54,611 nt of DNA from an uncultured bacterium (GTDB lineage Bacteria > Verrucomicrobiota > Lentisphaeria > Oligosphaerales > Oligosphaeraceae), in contig CACYQT010000013.1 in the NCBI GenBank assembly GCA_902776645.1, positions 1 through 54,611 on the forward strand. Reading direction: 5' to 3'. The position numbers and the translations under genes were made by a program. The notes under the pieces are model-generated. The model was given only the letters and a program-made list of their open reading frames with translations. It was not told the DNA's origin and did not search any database. Below, one piece after another: positions 25,497 to 34,402 of the stretch (position 1 is its first letter; each line of letters begins with the position of its first letter).

Positions 25497-25733
25497 GAAC
25501 CACGAAAGGCACGAAAGACACGAAATTTCAGTCCACAGAAAACACGGAACAAACAGAAAGCCTCGCAGACGTCGGCCATACTGCTGCTGATTTTGTCCCG
25601 TCATGAGCACGCAGAATGAAAAACATCATGATGGCCTCCGTCTGCTCGGCGGTTGTGAAAGCGCTTCGCGTGGAAGAAAAATGTCATGCGAAAATTCTTT
25701 GCGCAAAACCAAGAAAATGAACAATAGTAGTGC
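25497..25733 (+). repeat. Dispersed ~240-bp intergenic repeat, copy B
   Basis: Diverged copy of the element at 13454-13715, in the same orientation and also starting directly after a stop codon. Shared landmarks, in the same order, are ACCACGAA..GACACGAAATTT, CCACAGA, GCCTCGC, CTCGGCGGTTGT and AATGAACAATAGTAGT(G/A)CG. Confidence 0.7.
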
Positions 25734-25734
25734 G

Positions 25735-25774
25735 AAAAAAGCCTTGCCGTTAGTAATTGATGGCAAGGCTTTTT
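25735..25774. terminator. Bidirectional terminator between convergent genes
   Basis: The stem GCCTTGCC (25741-25748) pairs with GGCAAGGC (25762-25769), flanked by an A-run on the left and five Ts on the right. It serves both the HAD gene (plus) and the rubredoxin gene (minus). Confidence 0.8.
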
Positions 25775-25815
25775 GATGGGACTGTATTTGCTTTACGCTT
25801 TGAGTTCTGCGCTTT

Positions 25816-25854
25816 CAACGGCGGGACGCCGTCGTTACACCACGCCGTCGTTAC
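25816..25854. repeat. Palindromic intergenic repeat, two partial units
   Basis: CAACGGCGGGACGCCGTCG followed by TTACACCACGCCGTCGTTAC. The end of the unit supplies the TAA stop codon of the rubredoxin gene on the minus strand. Confidence 0.7.
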
Positions 25855-26879
25855 TCTTCCAACGGTTTGAAGTTTTCTTTCGTCACGCCGCAGATGGGGC
25901 AGACCCATGTGTCGGGAATGTCTTCGAAGGGCGTTCCGGCGGGAATGCCGTGTTCGGGATCGCCGACGACGGGATCGTAGACGGCGGTGCAGATTTTGCA
26001 GACGTATTTCTGCGTGGTCGGATCGCTCACTTTTTTCGCCTTTTTGAGAGGCCTGAAATTCTCCTTGCTCACGCCGCAGATTGGGCAGACCCATGTGTCG
26101 GGGATGTCTTCGAAAGGCGTTCCGGCGGGAATGCCGTGTTCGGGATCGCCGACGGCGGGATCATAGACGGCGGTGCAGATGTCGCAGACGTATTTCTGCA
26201 TCTTGGGGTCGTCCGATTCCGTCTCTTCGACGGCTGCGGCCTGCGGGGCGGCAGGAGCGGCGGAAACATCGTCCAGCCGTTCGAAATCGGATGCGGGATG
26301 CTTGCAGAGCGGACAGATGTAGTCCGGCGGAAGTTCATCGCCTTCATAGACATAGCCGCAGATTTTGCAGATCCAGCCTTTCTTCTTGGTGGTTGGCTTC
26401 TTCGGCTTGACGTTCTCCTGATAGTAGGTATAGGTCATCGTGTTGAGATCGGAAAGCGTCTGGGCCTCCGTCACGCTGCAGATGAACATGCCGTGGGTGC
26501 CGAGATCGATGTAGCTTTCGACTTTCAGGGAGTAGAAGGCGTTGCAGTCATGGGAGAGGACGGGCAGGCCGTTGGCGGAACGCGTGAACGGGACGTCCGC
26601 GAACTTGTCGTTGTCGCGGCCGCTGCGGAAACCGAAGTTCTGGAAGACGGAGAACGGCGCGGCTTCGGAGAGGACGTTGACGTTCATGAGGCCGCTTTTC
26701 TGGATGACTTCATGGGAGTAGTTGGCCTTGTTGATGGCGACGGCGACCTGCAGCGGCTCGTTCGTCACCTGCATGACGGCGTTGCAGATCATGCCGTTGT
26801 CGCGTGATCCGTCGTTCATCGTGATGACATAGAGGCCGTATGCGATTTTGAAGAGAGATGATTTATCGATGATTTCCAT
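25851..26879 (-). CDS. High-molecular-weight rubredoxin: flavin reductase domain plus three rubredoxin domains
   Basis: Residues ~1-165 form a flavoredoxin/flavin-reductase split-barrel domain ([47 protein letters not shown]). Three rubredoxins follow. The first is a short type, [17 protein letters not shown] (~174-210). The other two are classical, C(D/K)[14 protein letters not shown] (~232-280 and ~290-340). Each has two CxxC knuckles that bind one iron. Domains 2 and 3 are nearly identical also in DNA, so the third is a recent duplication. Related Hrb proteins carry electrons from NAD(P)H to flavodiiron oxygen or NO reductases; a flavodiiron gene is not in this window. It is cytosolic. The T3SS gene sctS ends 24 bases upstream on the same strand, so read-through is possible. 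Confidence 0.92.
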   Translation of the reverse strand: MEIIDKSSLFKIAYGLYVITMNDGSRDNGMICNAVMQVTNEPLQVAVAINKANYSHEVIQKSGLMNVNVLSEAAPFSVFQNFGFRSGRDNDKFADVPFTRSANGLPVLSHDCNAFYSLKVESYIDLGTHGMFICSVTEAQTLSDLNTMTYTYYQENVKPKKPTTKKKGWICKICGYVYEGDELPPDYICPLCKHPASDFERLDDVSAAPAAPQAAAVEETESDDPKMQKYVCDICTAVYDPAVGDPEHGIPAGTPFEDIPDTWVCPICGVSKENFRPLKKAKKVSDPTTQKYVCKICTAVYDPVVGDPEHGIPAGTPFEDIPDTWVCPICGVTKENFKPLEE

Positions 26880-26903
26880 GATGTTTCCTAATGTGCAATA
26901 GGG

Positions 26904-27173
26904 TTACTTTGTGATACCGGGGAATCGCTCCAGAATGTTCTGAGTGAAGCGGATCATTTCGCCGCCCATCCACTGCGAGGCAAGGAGGAGGGTGCCGCTG
27001 ATGGCGATGAGCTTGATGGCGAAGGAGAGCGTCTGCTCCTGGATCTGCGTCAGGGCCTGGATGAGGCTGACGAGAATACCGATGACCGTCGCGACGACGA
27101 TTGGCAGCATGGACAGCTCCAGAATGATGACGAGCGTCTTGACCGCGTAATCGAGAATTTCAGCTTGATCCAT
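26904..27173 (-). CDS. sctS: T3SS export apparatus protein SctS (FliQ/EscS family)
   Basis: The 89-residue protein has two membrane helices (LVIILELSMLPIVVATVIG and LIAISGTLLLASQWMG) joined by the conserved QIQEQTLSF loop. It belongs to the SctR5-S4-T1 export gate core in the inner membrane. The length fits the family. A perfect AAGGAGG lies 5 bases before the ATG. It is the last T3SS gene of the long minus-strand operon, after sctR. sctT and sctU, which usually follow, are not found here. Confidence 0.95.
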   Translation of the reverse strand: MDQAEILDYAVKTLVIILELSMLPIVVATVIGILVSLIQALTQIQEQTLSFAIKLIAISGTLLLASQWMGGEMIRFTQNILERFPGITK

Positions 27174-27183
27174 GGGAACCTCC

Positions 27184-27849
27184 TTACAGCGTGTAGCTTA
27201 GAATCAAGCCTTGGATGAGTTTCGTCCAGCCGTCCACCAGAACGAACAGAAGCAGTTTAAATGGCAGGGAGATCGTCATGGGGGAGACCATCATCATACC
27301 CATGGCGAGCAGGATGTTGGAGACGATGATGTCGATGGCGATGAAAGGAAGATAGATCAGGAAGCCTATCTGGAAGGCTTTCGTCAGTTCGGAGACGGCG
27401 AAGGCGGGGATGAGAATGAAGAAGCTGTTTTCATCGACGACGACCGGTTCGTCCGGATTCGTCTGCCAAAGGTTTTCCGCCGACCGCACGAAGAATTTCA
27501 CATGTCGGGCGCTGGCGTGATGTCTGAGGAAGGCTTTGAACGGTTCGGCGGATTCGAAGATGATGGCGCTGTTGGGGCGTTTGTTCTCCGCTTTTGCGTT
27601 TTCGGCGAAGGCGGTCTCCATGTTGGTCCATGTCCTTTCCACGGTGGGGGCCATGATGTACAGGGAGATGATGAGCGCCATGCCGTTCAAGACCATGTTC
27701 GGGGGGATGGACTGGATACCCATCGCGTTGCGGATCAATGACATGACGACGACAATCTTCAGATATGACGTCGTGATCATCGCCACAAACGGAAGGAGGC
27801 TGAGTCCGACCAGCAGGATGATTAATGAGAATGGATCTGCTCCGAGCAT
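27184..27849 (-). CDS. sctR: T3SS export apparatus protein SctR (FliP family)
   Basis: The 221-residue membrane protein has the family pattern FVAMITTSYLKIVVVMSLIRNAMGIQ (N-terminal part), the conserved IPPNMVLNGMAL, and later LIPAFAVSELTKAFQIGFLIYLPF and MMMVSPMTISLPFKLLLFVLVDGW. Five copies assemble into the export gate pore. The periplasmic loop between the helices (~85-140) is of normal size. SctQ lies 9 bases upstream and SctS 10 bases downstream, so the order Q-R-S is conserved with other T3SS. AGGAAA is the ribosome binding site. Confidence 0.96.
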   Translation of the reverse strand: MLGADPFSLIILLVGLSLLPFVAMITTSYLKIVVVMSLIRNAMGIQSIPPNMVLNGMALIISLYIMAPTVERTWTNMETAFAENAKAENKRPNSAIIFESAEPFKAFLRHHASARHVKFFVRSAENLWQTNPDEPVVVDENSFFILIPAFAVSELTKAFQIGFLIYLPFIAIDIIVSNILLAMGMMMVSPMTISLPFKLLLFVLVDGWTKLIQGLILSYTL

Positions 27850-27858
27850 GTGTGTTTC

Positions 27859-28788
27859 CTAGGCTTCAATTTCAAACGCGGTGTTGTCGTAAAAAGAAGT
27901 AATATGGCCTCTGGCGGCGATTTGTCCATTTTTCATGACTTGCTGGGAGTCGGCCAACGGCAGGTTTGGCGTCTGTTCGGTCATCAGGGCGACCAGATCG
28001 GTGTAGCGGACGGACACTTCGCCAAGCGAGACGGCCAGTTCGTCCGGCTGGACGGGGCTTTCGTCGAGAACGCCTTTCAACTGGAGCGTCTGGCTGTCGA
28101 TAAGCTCCGCCGTAAGGGCGATATTATTGTCCAGCAGCAGGACGACGGGCCATGGATATTGGTCCATTGTGATTTCCGGAAGCATCAGGTAGTCGCCGCC
28201 GTCAAGCGTCGCATCCGGTTGCTCCAGAGGGAAATGCGCGACGATGGCCGTGCCTTTTTGCGGCGCGTCGGGCACGATGGAGGCGTCCAGCGGGGAGACG
28301 TAGTCCAGCAGGGCTAATTTTTCCATGAGCGGCTGCGGCAGGACGAACAGACCATTGGCGATAAGAGCTTGTTTTTCAACGGTTGCCAACGTAAAGGAAA
28401 GGGCGGAACTCCAGATGTCGCCGTCGATTGGCGCGATATCGACGATTTTCGGCGAAATGCCGATCGGCTGCGACAGCGCGGCCAGCGTATATTGGATCTG
28501 AGCTTCGAAGACGGCCAGAAGCACTTCCTTCGGGGATGTGCGGAGATTGGCGGCAAGCAGTGACAAGTCATTGCATTCCGATGACTTCGACAAACCGAGA
28601 TAGGCCGTCTGGTCATTGTACTGAAGCTGGACGGCGAAGACGATGTCCGGGCTCGGCTTGGAGAAATTGATGAAAGCCTGCTGACGCCCCCATGCTGTGG
28701 GGACTTGCAGTCCGGGAGCTTTCAATATTTGCTCTGAAGCGATGGAAGTATCGCCCAACCAAGATGTTAGCAGTTCGTTTGGAGTCAT
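27859..28788 (-). CDS. sctQ: T3SS cytoplasmic sorting platform protein SctQ (SpoA-domain family)
   Basis: The 309-residue protein has a C-terminal SpoA (FliN/FliM-type) domain: LAVSLGEVSVRYTDLVALM and QQVMKNGQIAARGHITSF (~residues 240-300). A second, more diverged SpoA-like segment lies at ~165-225 (AIVAHFPLEQ, VVLLLDNNIALTAEL). SctQ forms the pods of the sorting platform with SctK and SctL. An internal start for a short SctQ-C product is possible in many relatives; I could not identify one with confidence. Genes P-Q-R are contiguous. Confidence 0.85.
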   Translation of the reverse strand: MTPNELLTSWLGDTSIASEQILKAPGLQVPTAWGRQQAFINFSKPSPDIVFAVQLQYNDQTAYLGLSKSSECNDLSLLAANLRTSPKEVLLAVFEAQIQYTLAALSQPIGISPKIVDIAPIDGDIWSSALSFTLATVEKQALIANGLFVLPQPLMEKLALLDYVSPLDASIVPDAPQKGTAIVAHFPLEQPDATLDGGDYLMLPEITMDQYPWPVVLLLDNNIALTAELIDSQTLQLKGVLDESPVQPDELAVSLGEVSVRYTDLVALMTEQTPNLPLADSQQVMKNGQIAARGHITSFYDNTAFEIEA

Positions 28789-28804
28789 GGTTCTTTATGC
28801 TTTT

Positions 28805-31800
28805 TCAAGCGACGCTTTTACGGATTTGACGGCGTCCTTCCGACGTGATGATGGATAATTGGACAGGCAGATGGCCGGTTGCGGCCAAGGTTTCGACGAT
28901 GCGGCTTTGGTTGGCCACAAGCAGCTGTTCGGCGCTTGCCGCGCCAGGGAAGAAGGTGACGGAAATTTGCTTTTGATCGCACTTTAGGAGAATGGTCGTA
29001 CCATCCAGTACGTCTGGATTGAGGACGAGACGAATTTCACCTAAATGGCCGCTTTCGTCAATGTTCACCATGATGGCAGAGGTCAGTTCATTGAGTGCGG
29101 AGGCAAGTATTTCATTTGGGGAGATGGCCAGTTTGGAGATGGTTGCCGACATGATGGAGGGCAAATCCAACGAAGGAGGCTGTGCCACTGTCTGTTGCTG
29201 GGCGGCAGGTGCGATTGTGGCGGCAGCGGTTTCCAGTGATTTGGACTCTTTGGCGGAAACATGCTTCGTGGAAGGTTGTGGATCTACAGGCGCGGGCATG
29301 GCATTGCGCTGCGGCGCAACGGTTTCCGATTGTTGTGGGACGGCAGCGGCATGCTTTGGCGTGGGAGCGGCCTGTGGCATCATCTTGACCATTGTGGCTT
29401 GCGGTTGCGACGCAGGAATCTGCGGCGCAACGGTTTCCATGGGTATGGGATTGGCTGTGGCGACAGGCTTTTGCGTAGCTGTAGCGGCTTGGTTTTCTAG
29501 AGATTCAAGATTCGCTAGAGGCTCTGGCGATTCTAGATTTCTAGCAGAAGCATACACCGTGGCAAGCTGTGGTTTGGCTGTGTTTTCTGCAACTTTTGGC
29601 TGTGACACAGGCATCTGCGGCGCAGTAACTGTAGCCTTTGTTTGCGGCGCAGGATCCTGCGTTGCAATAGCTTCAACCTGCACATGCGGCGCAGGCATCT
29701 GCGGCGCAGTAACTGTAGCCTTTGTTTGCGGCGTCGTGTGTTCCACTGGAATTTGATTGGCTGTGGCGACAGGCTTTTGCGCAACTGTAGCGGCCTGGTT
29801 TTCTAGAACTACTAGATTCGCCAGAGGCTCTGGCGATTCTGGATTTCTAGCAAAAGCGTACACGGTGGAAGGCAGTGATTCAGCCACAGTAGCTGTAGTC
29901 TGCGCATGCAGTGCAGGCTCTTGCGTTGCAATAGCTTCAGCCTGTGTATGCGGTGTAGAAAATTGCGGCGCAGTAACTGTAGCCTTTGTTTGCGGCGCAG
30001 TGTGTTCCACTGGAATTTGATTGGCCGTGGCAAGAGGCTTTTGCGCAACCGTAGCGGCTTGGTTTTCTAGAACTTCTAGAACCGCTAGAGGCTCTGGCGA
30101 TTCTAGATTTCTAACAGACGCGTACACGGTGGAAGGCAGTGGTTTAGCTGTGTTTTCTGCAACTTTTGGCTGTGGTGCAGGATTGTGCGTTGCAGTAGCT
30201 TCAGTCTGCACATGCGGCGCAGGAATCTGCGGCGCAGTAACTGAAGCCTTTGTTTGCGGCGCAGGAATCTGCGGCGCCGTGTGTTCCACTGGAATTTGAT
30301 TGGCCGCAGCAACAGGCTTTTGCGTAGCCGTAGCGGCTTGGTATTCTAGAACTTCTAGATCCGCTAGAGGTTCTAGCGATTCTAGAGAGGCTAGATTTTT
30401 AGGATAGGCATATGCTATGGAAGGCGTTGGTTTAGCTGTGGTTTCTGCAGCCTGTGTTTGCGGTGCAGGAATCTGCACCGCAGCGTGTTCCACTGGAATT
30501 TGATTGGCTGTGGCGACAGGCTTTTGCGCAACCGTAGTGGTTTGGTGTTCTGGAAATTCTAGGTTTTCTAGCGTTTCTAGTGATTCTAGATTTTCAGCAG
30601 AAACATACACGGTGGCTGTCTGTGGTTTGGCAGTGTTTTCTGCAACCTTTGTCTGCGGCGCAGAACTCTGCAGCGCAGTAGCTGTAATCTGCGCATGCAG
30701 CGCTGTAGTCTGCGGCGCAGTGTGTTCCACTGGAATTTGAGTAGCTGTGGCAATAGGCTTTTGCGCAACCGTAGCGGCTTGGTATTCTGGAACTTCTAGA
30801 TCCGCTAGGGACTCTAGCGATTCTAGATTTCTAGCAGAAGCAAACACCGTGGCAGGCTGTGGTTTAGCAGTGGTTTCTGCAGTCTGTGTTTGCGGCGCAG
30901 AAACCTGCGCCGCGGTAGTAGCAGCCTGCGCATGCGGCGCAGGAGACTGCGGCGCCGTGTGTTCCACTGGAATTTGATTGGCTGTGGCAACAGGGATTTG
31001 CGTAGCCGTAGCGGCCTGTTTTTCTAGAGATTCTAGATTCTCTAGCGGTTCTAGCGATTCTAGAGAGGCTAGATTTCTAGCAGACGCATATACCGTGGCA
31101 GACTGTGGTTTGGCAGTGGTTTCTGCAGTCTGTGTTTGCGGCGCAGAAACCTGCGCCGCGGTAGCTGCAGCCTGCGATTGCGGCGTAGAAATCTGCGGCG
31201 CAGTGTGTTCCACTGGAATTTGAGTGGCTGTGGCAAGAGGCTTTTGCGCAACCGTAGCGGCTTGGTATTCTGGAACTTCTAGATTCTCTAGAGGTTCTAG
31301 CGATTCAAGATTTCTAGCAGAAGCAAACACGGTGGCAGGCTGTGGTTTAGCAGTGTTTTCTGCAACCTTTGGCTGCGGCGAAGTAGCTGTAGCGTGCGGT
31401 TGCGGCGCAGGACTCTGCGGCGCAGTGAACTCCGCAGGCGTTTGATTGGCCGTGGCAACAGACTTTTGCGTAACCGTAGCGGCTTGGCTTGCTAACGGTT
31501 CTAGATTTTCTAGCGGTTCTAGCGATTCTAGAATTCTAGCAGAAGCAACCACCGTGGCGGGCTGTGGTTTAGCTACAGTAACTGCAACGTGCGCATTCGG
31601 TGCAGGAATCTGCGCCGCAGTGAATTCCGCAGGCATTTGAGTAGTCATGGCAAGAGGCTTTTGCGCGACCGTTGCGGCTTGGTATTCTGGAGCTTCTAGA
31701 ATCTCTAGAGGTTCTAGCGATTCTAGATTCCTAGCAGACGCATACACCGTGGAAAGTTGTGGTTTAGTTGCAGTAACTGCAGCCTGCGCATGCAGTGAAG

Positions 31801-32590
31801 GCTCTTGCGTTGCAAAAGCTTCAGCCTGTGCATGCATCGCAGGAATCTGCGCCGCAGTGAATTCCGCAGGCATTTGAGTAGCCATGGCAAGAGGCTTTTG
31901 CGTAGCCGTTGCGGCTTGGTATTCTAGAGATTCTAGATTTTCTAGCGGCTCTAGCGATTCCAGAGAAGCTAGATTTCTAGCAGAAGCATACACCGTGGCG
32001 GGCTGTGGTTTGGCTATGGTTTCTGCAACCTTTGGTTGTGGAGCAGGACTCTGCGCTATAGTAGCTGCAGCCTGCGGTTGCGGCGCAGGACTCTGCAACG
32101 CAGTGTGTTCCACTGGAAATTGAGTAGCTGTGGCAATAGGCTTTTGCGCAACTGTAGATATCTGGCTTACTGGAGCATCTAGATTCTCTAGAGGTTCTAG
32201 CGATTCAAGATTTCTAGCAGAAGCATACACGGTGGCAGGCTGTGGTGCGGCGGTAGTTTCTGCAATCTGTGTTTGCGGCGCAGAAATCTGCGCCGCAGTC
32301 GTTTCCGCTGGCAGTGGAGCGGATGTAAACGCTCTGAATACAAAGGATTTGGGGGTGGCTATATTTCCTTCGGGAGCATGTGAAGCCGAAGAATGTGGTT
32401 TCGTGGTGTTTTCCATGGCGGGAGATATCGCGGATGGTTGCTCCGCCTGCTGGATCAGCGACGTGAACAAATTCACCTGCGCGGGAGAGACAGAAGCCTC
32501 TTCCGGCCATAGGGAAAATGGTATTGCATCTGCAGAAAAGTTCTGCAAATCAACGCCTGGAATGTCTATGTCAAAGTGAATCATCATCAT
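28805..32590 (-). CDS. sctP: Giant SctP needle-length regulator (YscP/FliK family) with repeat region
   Basis: The 1261-residue protein is at the SctO-SctP-SctQ position. The C-terminal ~125 residues (LTSAIMVNIDESGHLGEI, RLVLNPDVLDGTTILLKC, LVANQSRIVETLAATGHLPV) match the FliK/YscP hook-length domain that flips substrate specificity. Residues 1-~117 are a unique N-terminus, the likely secretion signal. Residues ~118-1060 are about twelve Pro/Ala/Thr/Gln-rich repeats of 65-105 residues around the core ATVYASARNLESLEPL..QAATVAQKP(L/V)AT..QIPVEHTAPQ. Typical SctP proteins are a few hundred residues (YscP ~500), so this is unusually long. In YscP and FliK, length sets needle or hook length, so this could encode a very long needle; that is inference. 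The gene overlaps sctO by 20 bases. The core uses CTA leucine codons with CTAG everywhere. Confidence 0.9.
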   Translation of the reverse strand: MMMIHFDIDIPGVDLQNFSADAIPFSLWPEEASVSPAQVNLFTSLIQQAEQPSAISPAMENTTKPHSSASHAPEGNIATPKSFVFRAFTSAPLPAETTAAQISAPQTQIAETTAAPQPATVYASARNLESLEPLENLDAPVSQISTVAQKPIATATQFPVEHTALQSPAPQPQAAATIAQSPAPQPKVAETIAKPQPATVYASARNLASLESLEPLENLESLEYQAATATQKPLAMATQMPAEFTAAQIPAMHAQAEAFATQEPSLHAQAAVTATKPQLSTVYASARNLESLEPLEILEAPEYQAATVAQKPLAMTTQMPAEFTAAQIPAPNAHVAVTVAKPQPATVVASARILESLEPLENLEPLASQAATVTQKSVATANQTPAEFTAPQSPAPQPHATATSPQPKVAENTAKPQPATVFASARNLESLEPLENLEVPEYQAATVAQKPLATATQIPVEHTAPQISTPQSQAAATAAQVSAPQTQTAETTAKPQSATVYASARNLASLESLEPLENLESLEKQAATATQIPVATANQIPVEHTAPQSPAPHAQAATTAAQVSAPQTQTAETTAKPQPATVFASARNLESLESLADLEVPEYQAATVAQKPIATATQIPVEHTAPQTTALHAQITATALQSSAPQTKVAENTAKPQTATVYVSAENLESLETLENLEFPEHQTTTVAQKPVATANQIPVEHAAVQIPAPQTQAAETTAKPTPSIAYAYPKNLASLESLEPLADLEVLEYQAATATQKPVAAANQIPVEHTAPQIPAPQTKASVTAPQIPAPHVQTEATATHNPAPQPKVAENTAKPLPSTVYASVRNLESPEPLAVLEVLENQAATVAQKPLATANQIPVEHTAPQTKATVTAPQFSTPHTQAEAIATQEPALHAQTTATVAESLPSTVYAFARNPESPEPLANLVVLENQAATVAQKPVATANQIPVEHTTPQTKATVTAPQMPAPHVQVEAIATQDPAPQTKATVTAPQMPVSQPKVAENTAKPQLATVYASARNLESPEPLANLESLENQAATATQKPVATANPIPMETVAPQIPASQPQATMVKMMPQAAPTPKHAAAVPQQSETVAPQRNAMPAPVDPQPSTKHVSAKESKSLETAAATIAPAAQQQTVAQPPSLDLPSIMSATISKLAISPNEILASALNELTSAIMVNIDESGHLGEIRLVLNPDVLDGTTILLKCDQKQISVTFFPGAASAEQLLVANQSRIVETLAATGHLPVQLSIITSEGRRQIRKSVA
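29410..32245. repeat. About 12 imperfect in-frame tandem repeats inside sctP
   Basis: Units of roughly 200-310 bp repeat across 2.8 kb. Each contains a block rich in TTCTAG/CTAGA tetranucleotide motifs (coding LE dipeptides as CTA-GAA), then GTGGCRACAGGCTTTTGCG.. and GTGTTCCACTGG.. on the plus strand. Units differ in length and order of sub-blocks, as expected for recombination between repeats. They are coding and not a CRISPR array: no constant spacer length and the frame is kept open throughout. Confidence 0.9.
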
Positions 32591-33068
32591 CGCCTACAGG
32601 AGAGACCTTGTTGTGCAAGTCCTCCAGTTCCTTTTCCGCATTTTCCTCTTCGATTCGTTTCTCCTCTTCAAGCCAGATGTCTTTATGAGTGTCCAGTTTT
32701 ATCTTGTTTTTAGTAGCCGCCAACAAGTTTTTTTGTGTCTGCTCAAGCGTTTGACGCGCTTGAACGACATTCTGTTCCGCTTTGTCCAGCTTTTCAGCCA
32801 GAACCATCCGTTGCCGTTCCAAATCTGCCAAAGCCTCTTTCAGCTTGTCAAGCTGTTCGCGCTTGACGACCGTGTTCATGACCGTCGCATAGAGTCGTGC
32901 CTTTTTCTCCGGCATCTCCGCGACGTAGTCTTCCAGCTCTTGTTTTGCCTTGTCACGGGCGTCTTCAGCCACCTGGAGGTCGTTTCGCGCCTTTACCAGT
33001 TGCTGTGTCAGCTCATCCTCGCGTTTCTTGCGGATGTCCAACAATGGTTCGAGTACATACTTCGCCAT
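32571..33068 (-). CDS. sctO: T3SS stalk protein SctO (YscO/FliJ-like coiled coil)
   Basis: The ~165-residue protein is almost entirely charged coiled coil (LLDIRKKREDELTQQLVKAR, DLERQRMVLAEKLDKAEQN). It sits directly after the ATPase gene, the standard position of SctO, which forms the central stalk linking SctN to SctV. I use the ATG at 33068, three bases after the sctN stop codon; a TTG two codons earlier is possible. The acidic C-terminus (VGDDDDSL) overlaps the sctP start by 20 bases, so the two are coupled. The assignment rests on position, size and coiled-coil character; the primary sequence of this family is poorly conserved. Confidence 0.88.
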   Translation of the reverse strand: MAKYVLEPLLDIRKKREDELTQQLVKARNDLQVAEDARDKAKQELEDYVAEMPEKKARLYATVMNTVVKREQLDKLKEALADLERQRMVLAEKLDKAEQNVVQARQTLEQTQKNLLAATKNKIKLDTHKDIWLEEEKRIEEENAEKELEDLHNKVSPVGDDDDSL

Positions 33069-33070
33069 GA

Positions 33071-34402
33071 TCAAACAATAGCCATCAGCTTGTTAATCGT
33101 TTCGTCGAAAGGTACTTTCTCAAACAGCCCCTGACAAAGGAAATCGTTGATTTGCTTGTTCTTGGCGATTGCTTCGTCGGCCGCGGCATCGCTGCCCTGC
33201 TTGTATTCGCCGATTTGAAGAAGCATTTCGATTTCCGCGTATTTGGCGAGCAGTTTGCGCGCCTTGTCGGCGGCCTCGGAATGTTCCTTTGTGACAATGG
33301 CCGGCATGCATCGCGAGACGGAAGCCATGACGTCAATGGCGGGGTAGTGGTGCTGTTGGGCGAGTTTTCGGGAGAGGATGATATGACCGTCCAGAATGGA
33401 TCGTGTTTCATCGGCGATCGGTTCCGTCATGTCATCGCCTTCCACAAGAACCGTGTAGAGCGCCGTGATGGAGCCTTTAGACGAATTGCCCGCGCGTTCC
33501 ATGAGCTTGGGGAGCTCTGTGAAGACGGACGGTGGGAAGCCGCGCCGCGTCGGCGGTTCGCCTGCCGCGAGGCCGATTTCACGCTGCGCACGACCGAAAC
33601 GCGTCACGGAATCCATGAGCAACAGGACCTTTTTGCCTTTGTCGCGGAAATATTCCGCGATGGCCGTCGCCACATAGGCGGATTTGAGACGTTCCATGCT
33701 GGAGCGATCCGATGTCGAACAAACGACGACGGATTTGCGCATGCCTTCCTCGCCCAAATCGCGTTCGATGAATTCGCGGACTTCGCGGCCACGTTCACCG
33801 ATGAGCGCCAAAATGGTCACTTCCGCCTGCGTGTTGCGGACGATCTGCGCCATCAGCGTACTTTTACCGCCGCCAGCCGCAGCGAAAATACCGAGACGCT
33901 GCCCTTCGCCGCATGTCAGCATGCTGTCGATGGCGCGGACGCCCAGCGGCAACGGATCCTTGATGACTCTGCGTTCCAACGGGTTGGGCGGATCGGCGAA
34001 CACGGGATAGTATGTTTCCGGATAGAAGACGCCTTTCGTATCCGTGTCAATCGGACGTCCAAGACCGTCGACCACATGGCCGAGCAGATCCGGGCCGACG
34101 CCGACACGGTGAACACGATGAGTCGGAATGACTTCCGTCAACGTCGAAATGCCTTGCATCCGTCCGAGGGCCGTCAGCAGCACTTCGCCTTTGGCGAAAC
34201 CGACGACCTCCGCGAGAATCTCCAGATCCTCCCATGAATTGCGAAGGATGCAGATTTCGCCGACCTTCACGCCGGGCACGCTGGCGCGGACGATCGTGCC
34301 GACGACCTGCAGCACCTTGCCCTTCACTTCATAGGAAGGCACGTCGTCAAGCGCCTGCATCAGCGTGTTTGGTATATATTCAAATCTTGCGGTTCTGTTC
34401 AT
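33071..34402 (-). CDS. sctN: T3SS ATPase SctN
   Basis: The 443-residue protein is a clear SctN/FliI homologue. Walker A is AAAGGGKST (~residue 171). Also visible are [32 protein letters not shown] (Walker B Asp), [34 protein letters not shown] and [13 protein letters not shown]. It forms a hexamer under the export gate that releases chaperones and unfolds effectors. It starts at TAAATGAAC, so the ATG overlaps the region of the sctL stop codon with no gap. Length and motif spacing are normal. Confidence 0.98.
   Translation of the reverse strand: MNRTARFEYIPNTLMQALDDVPSYEVKGKVLQVVGTIVRASVPGVKVGEICILRNSWEDLEILAEVVGFAKGEVLLTALGRMQGISTLTEVIPTHRVHRVGVGPDLLGHVVDGLGRPIDTDTKGVFYPETYYPVFADPPNPLERRVIKDPLPLGVRAIDSMLTCGEGQRLGIFAAAGGGKSTLMAQIVRNTQAEVTILALIGERGREVREFIERDLGEEGMRKSVVVCSTSDRSSMERLKSAYVATAIAEYFRDKGKKVLLLMDSVTRFGRAQREIGLAAGEPPTRRGFPPSVFTELPKLMERAGNSSKGSITALYTVLVEGDDMTEPIADETRSILDGHIILSRKLAQQHHYPAIDVMASVSRCMPAIVTKEHSEAADKARKLLAKYAEIEMLLQIGEYKQGSDAAADEAIAKNKQINDFLCQGLFEKVPFDETINKLMAIV

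Noticed and set aside
25773..26807. 344-codon plus-strand ORF opposite the rubredoxin gene
   Set aside because: Mirror of the CxxC-bearing minus-strand frame, with repeats explained by the duplicated rubredoxin domains.
29410..32245. Possible CRISPR array
   Set aside because: Repeat units vary in length and are diverged, no constant spacers, no cas genes, and the whole stretch is one coding frame.
28992..32579. Series of plus-strand ORFs antisense to sctP rich in Cys/Ala/Val
   Set aside because: They are mirror frames of the sctP repeats and lack ribosome binding sites; the minus-strand frame is continuous, in operon context and has a FliK-like domain.
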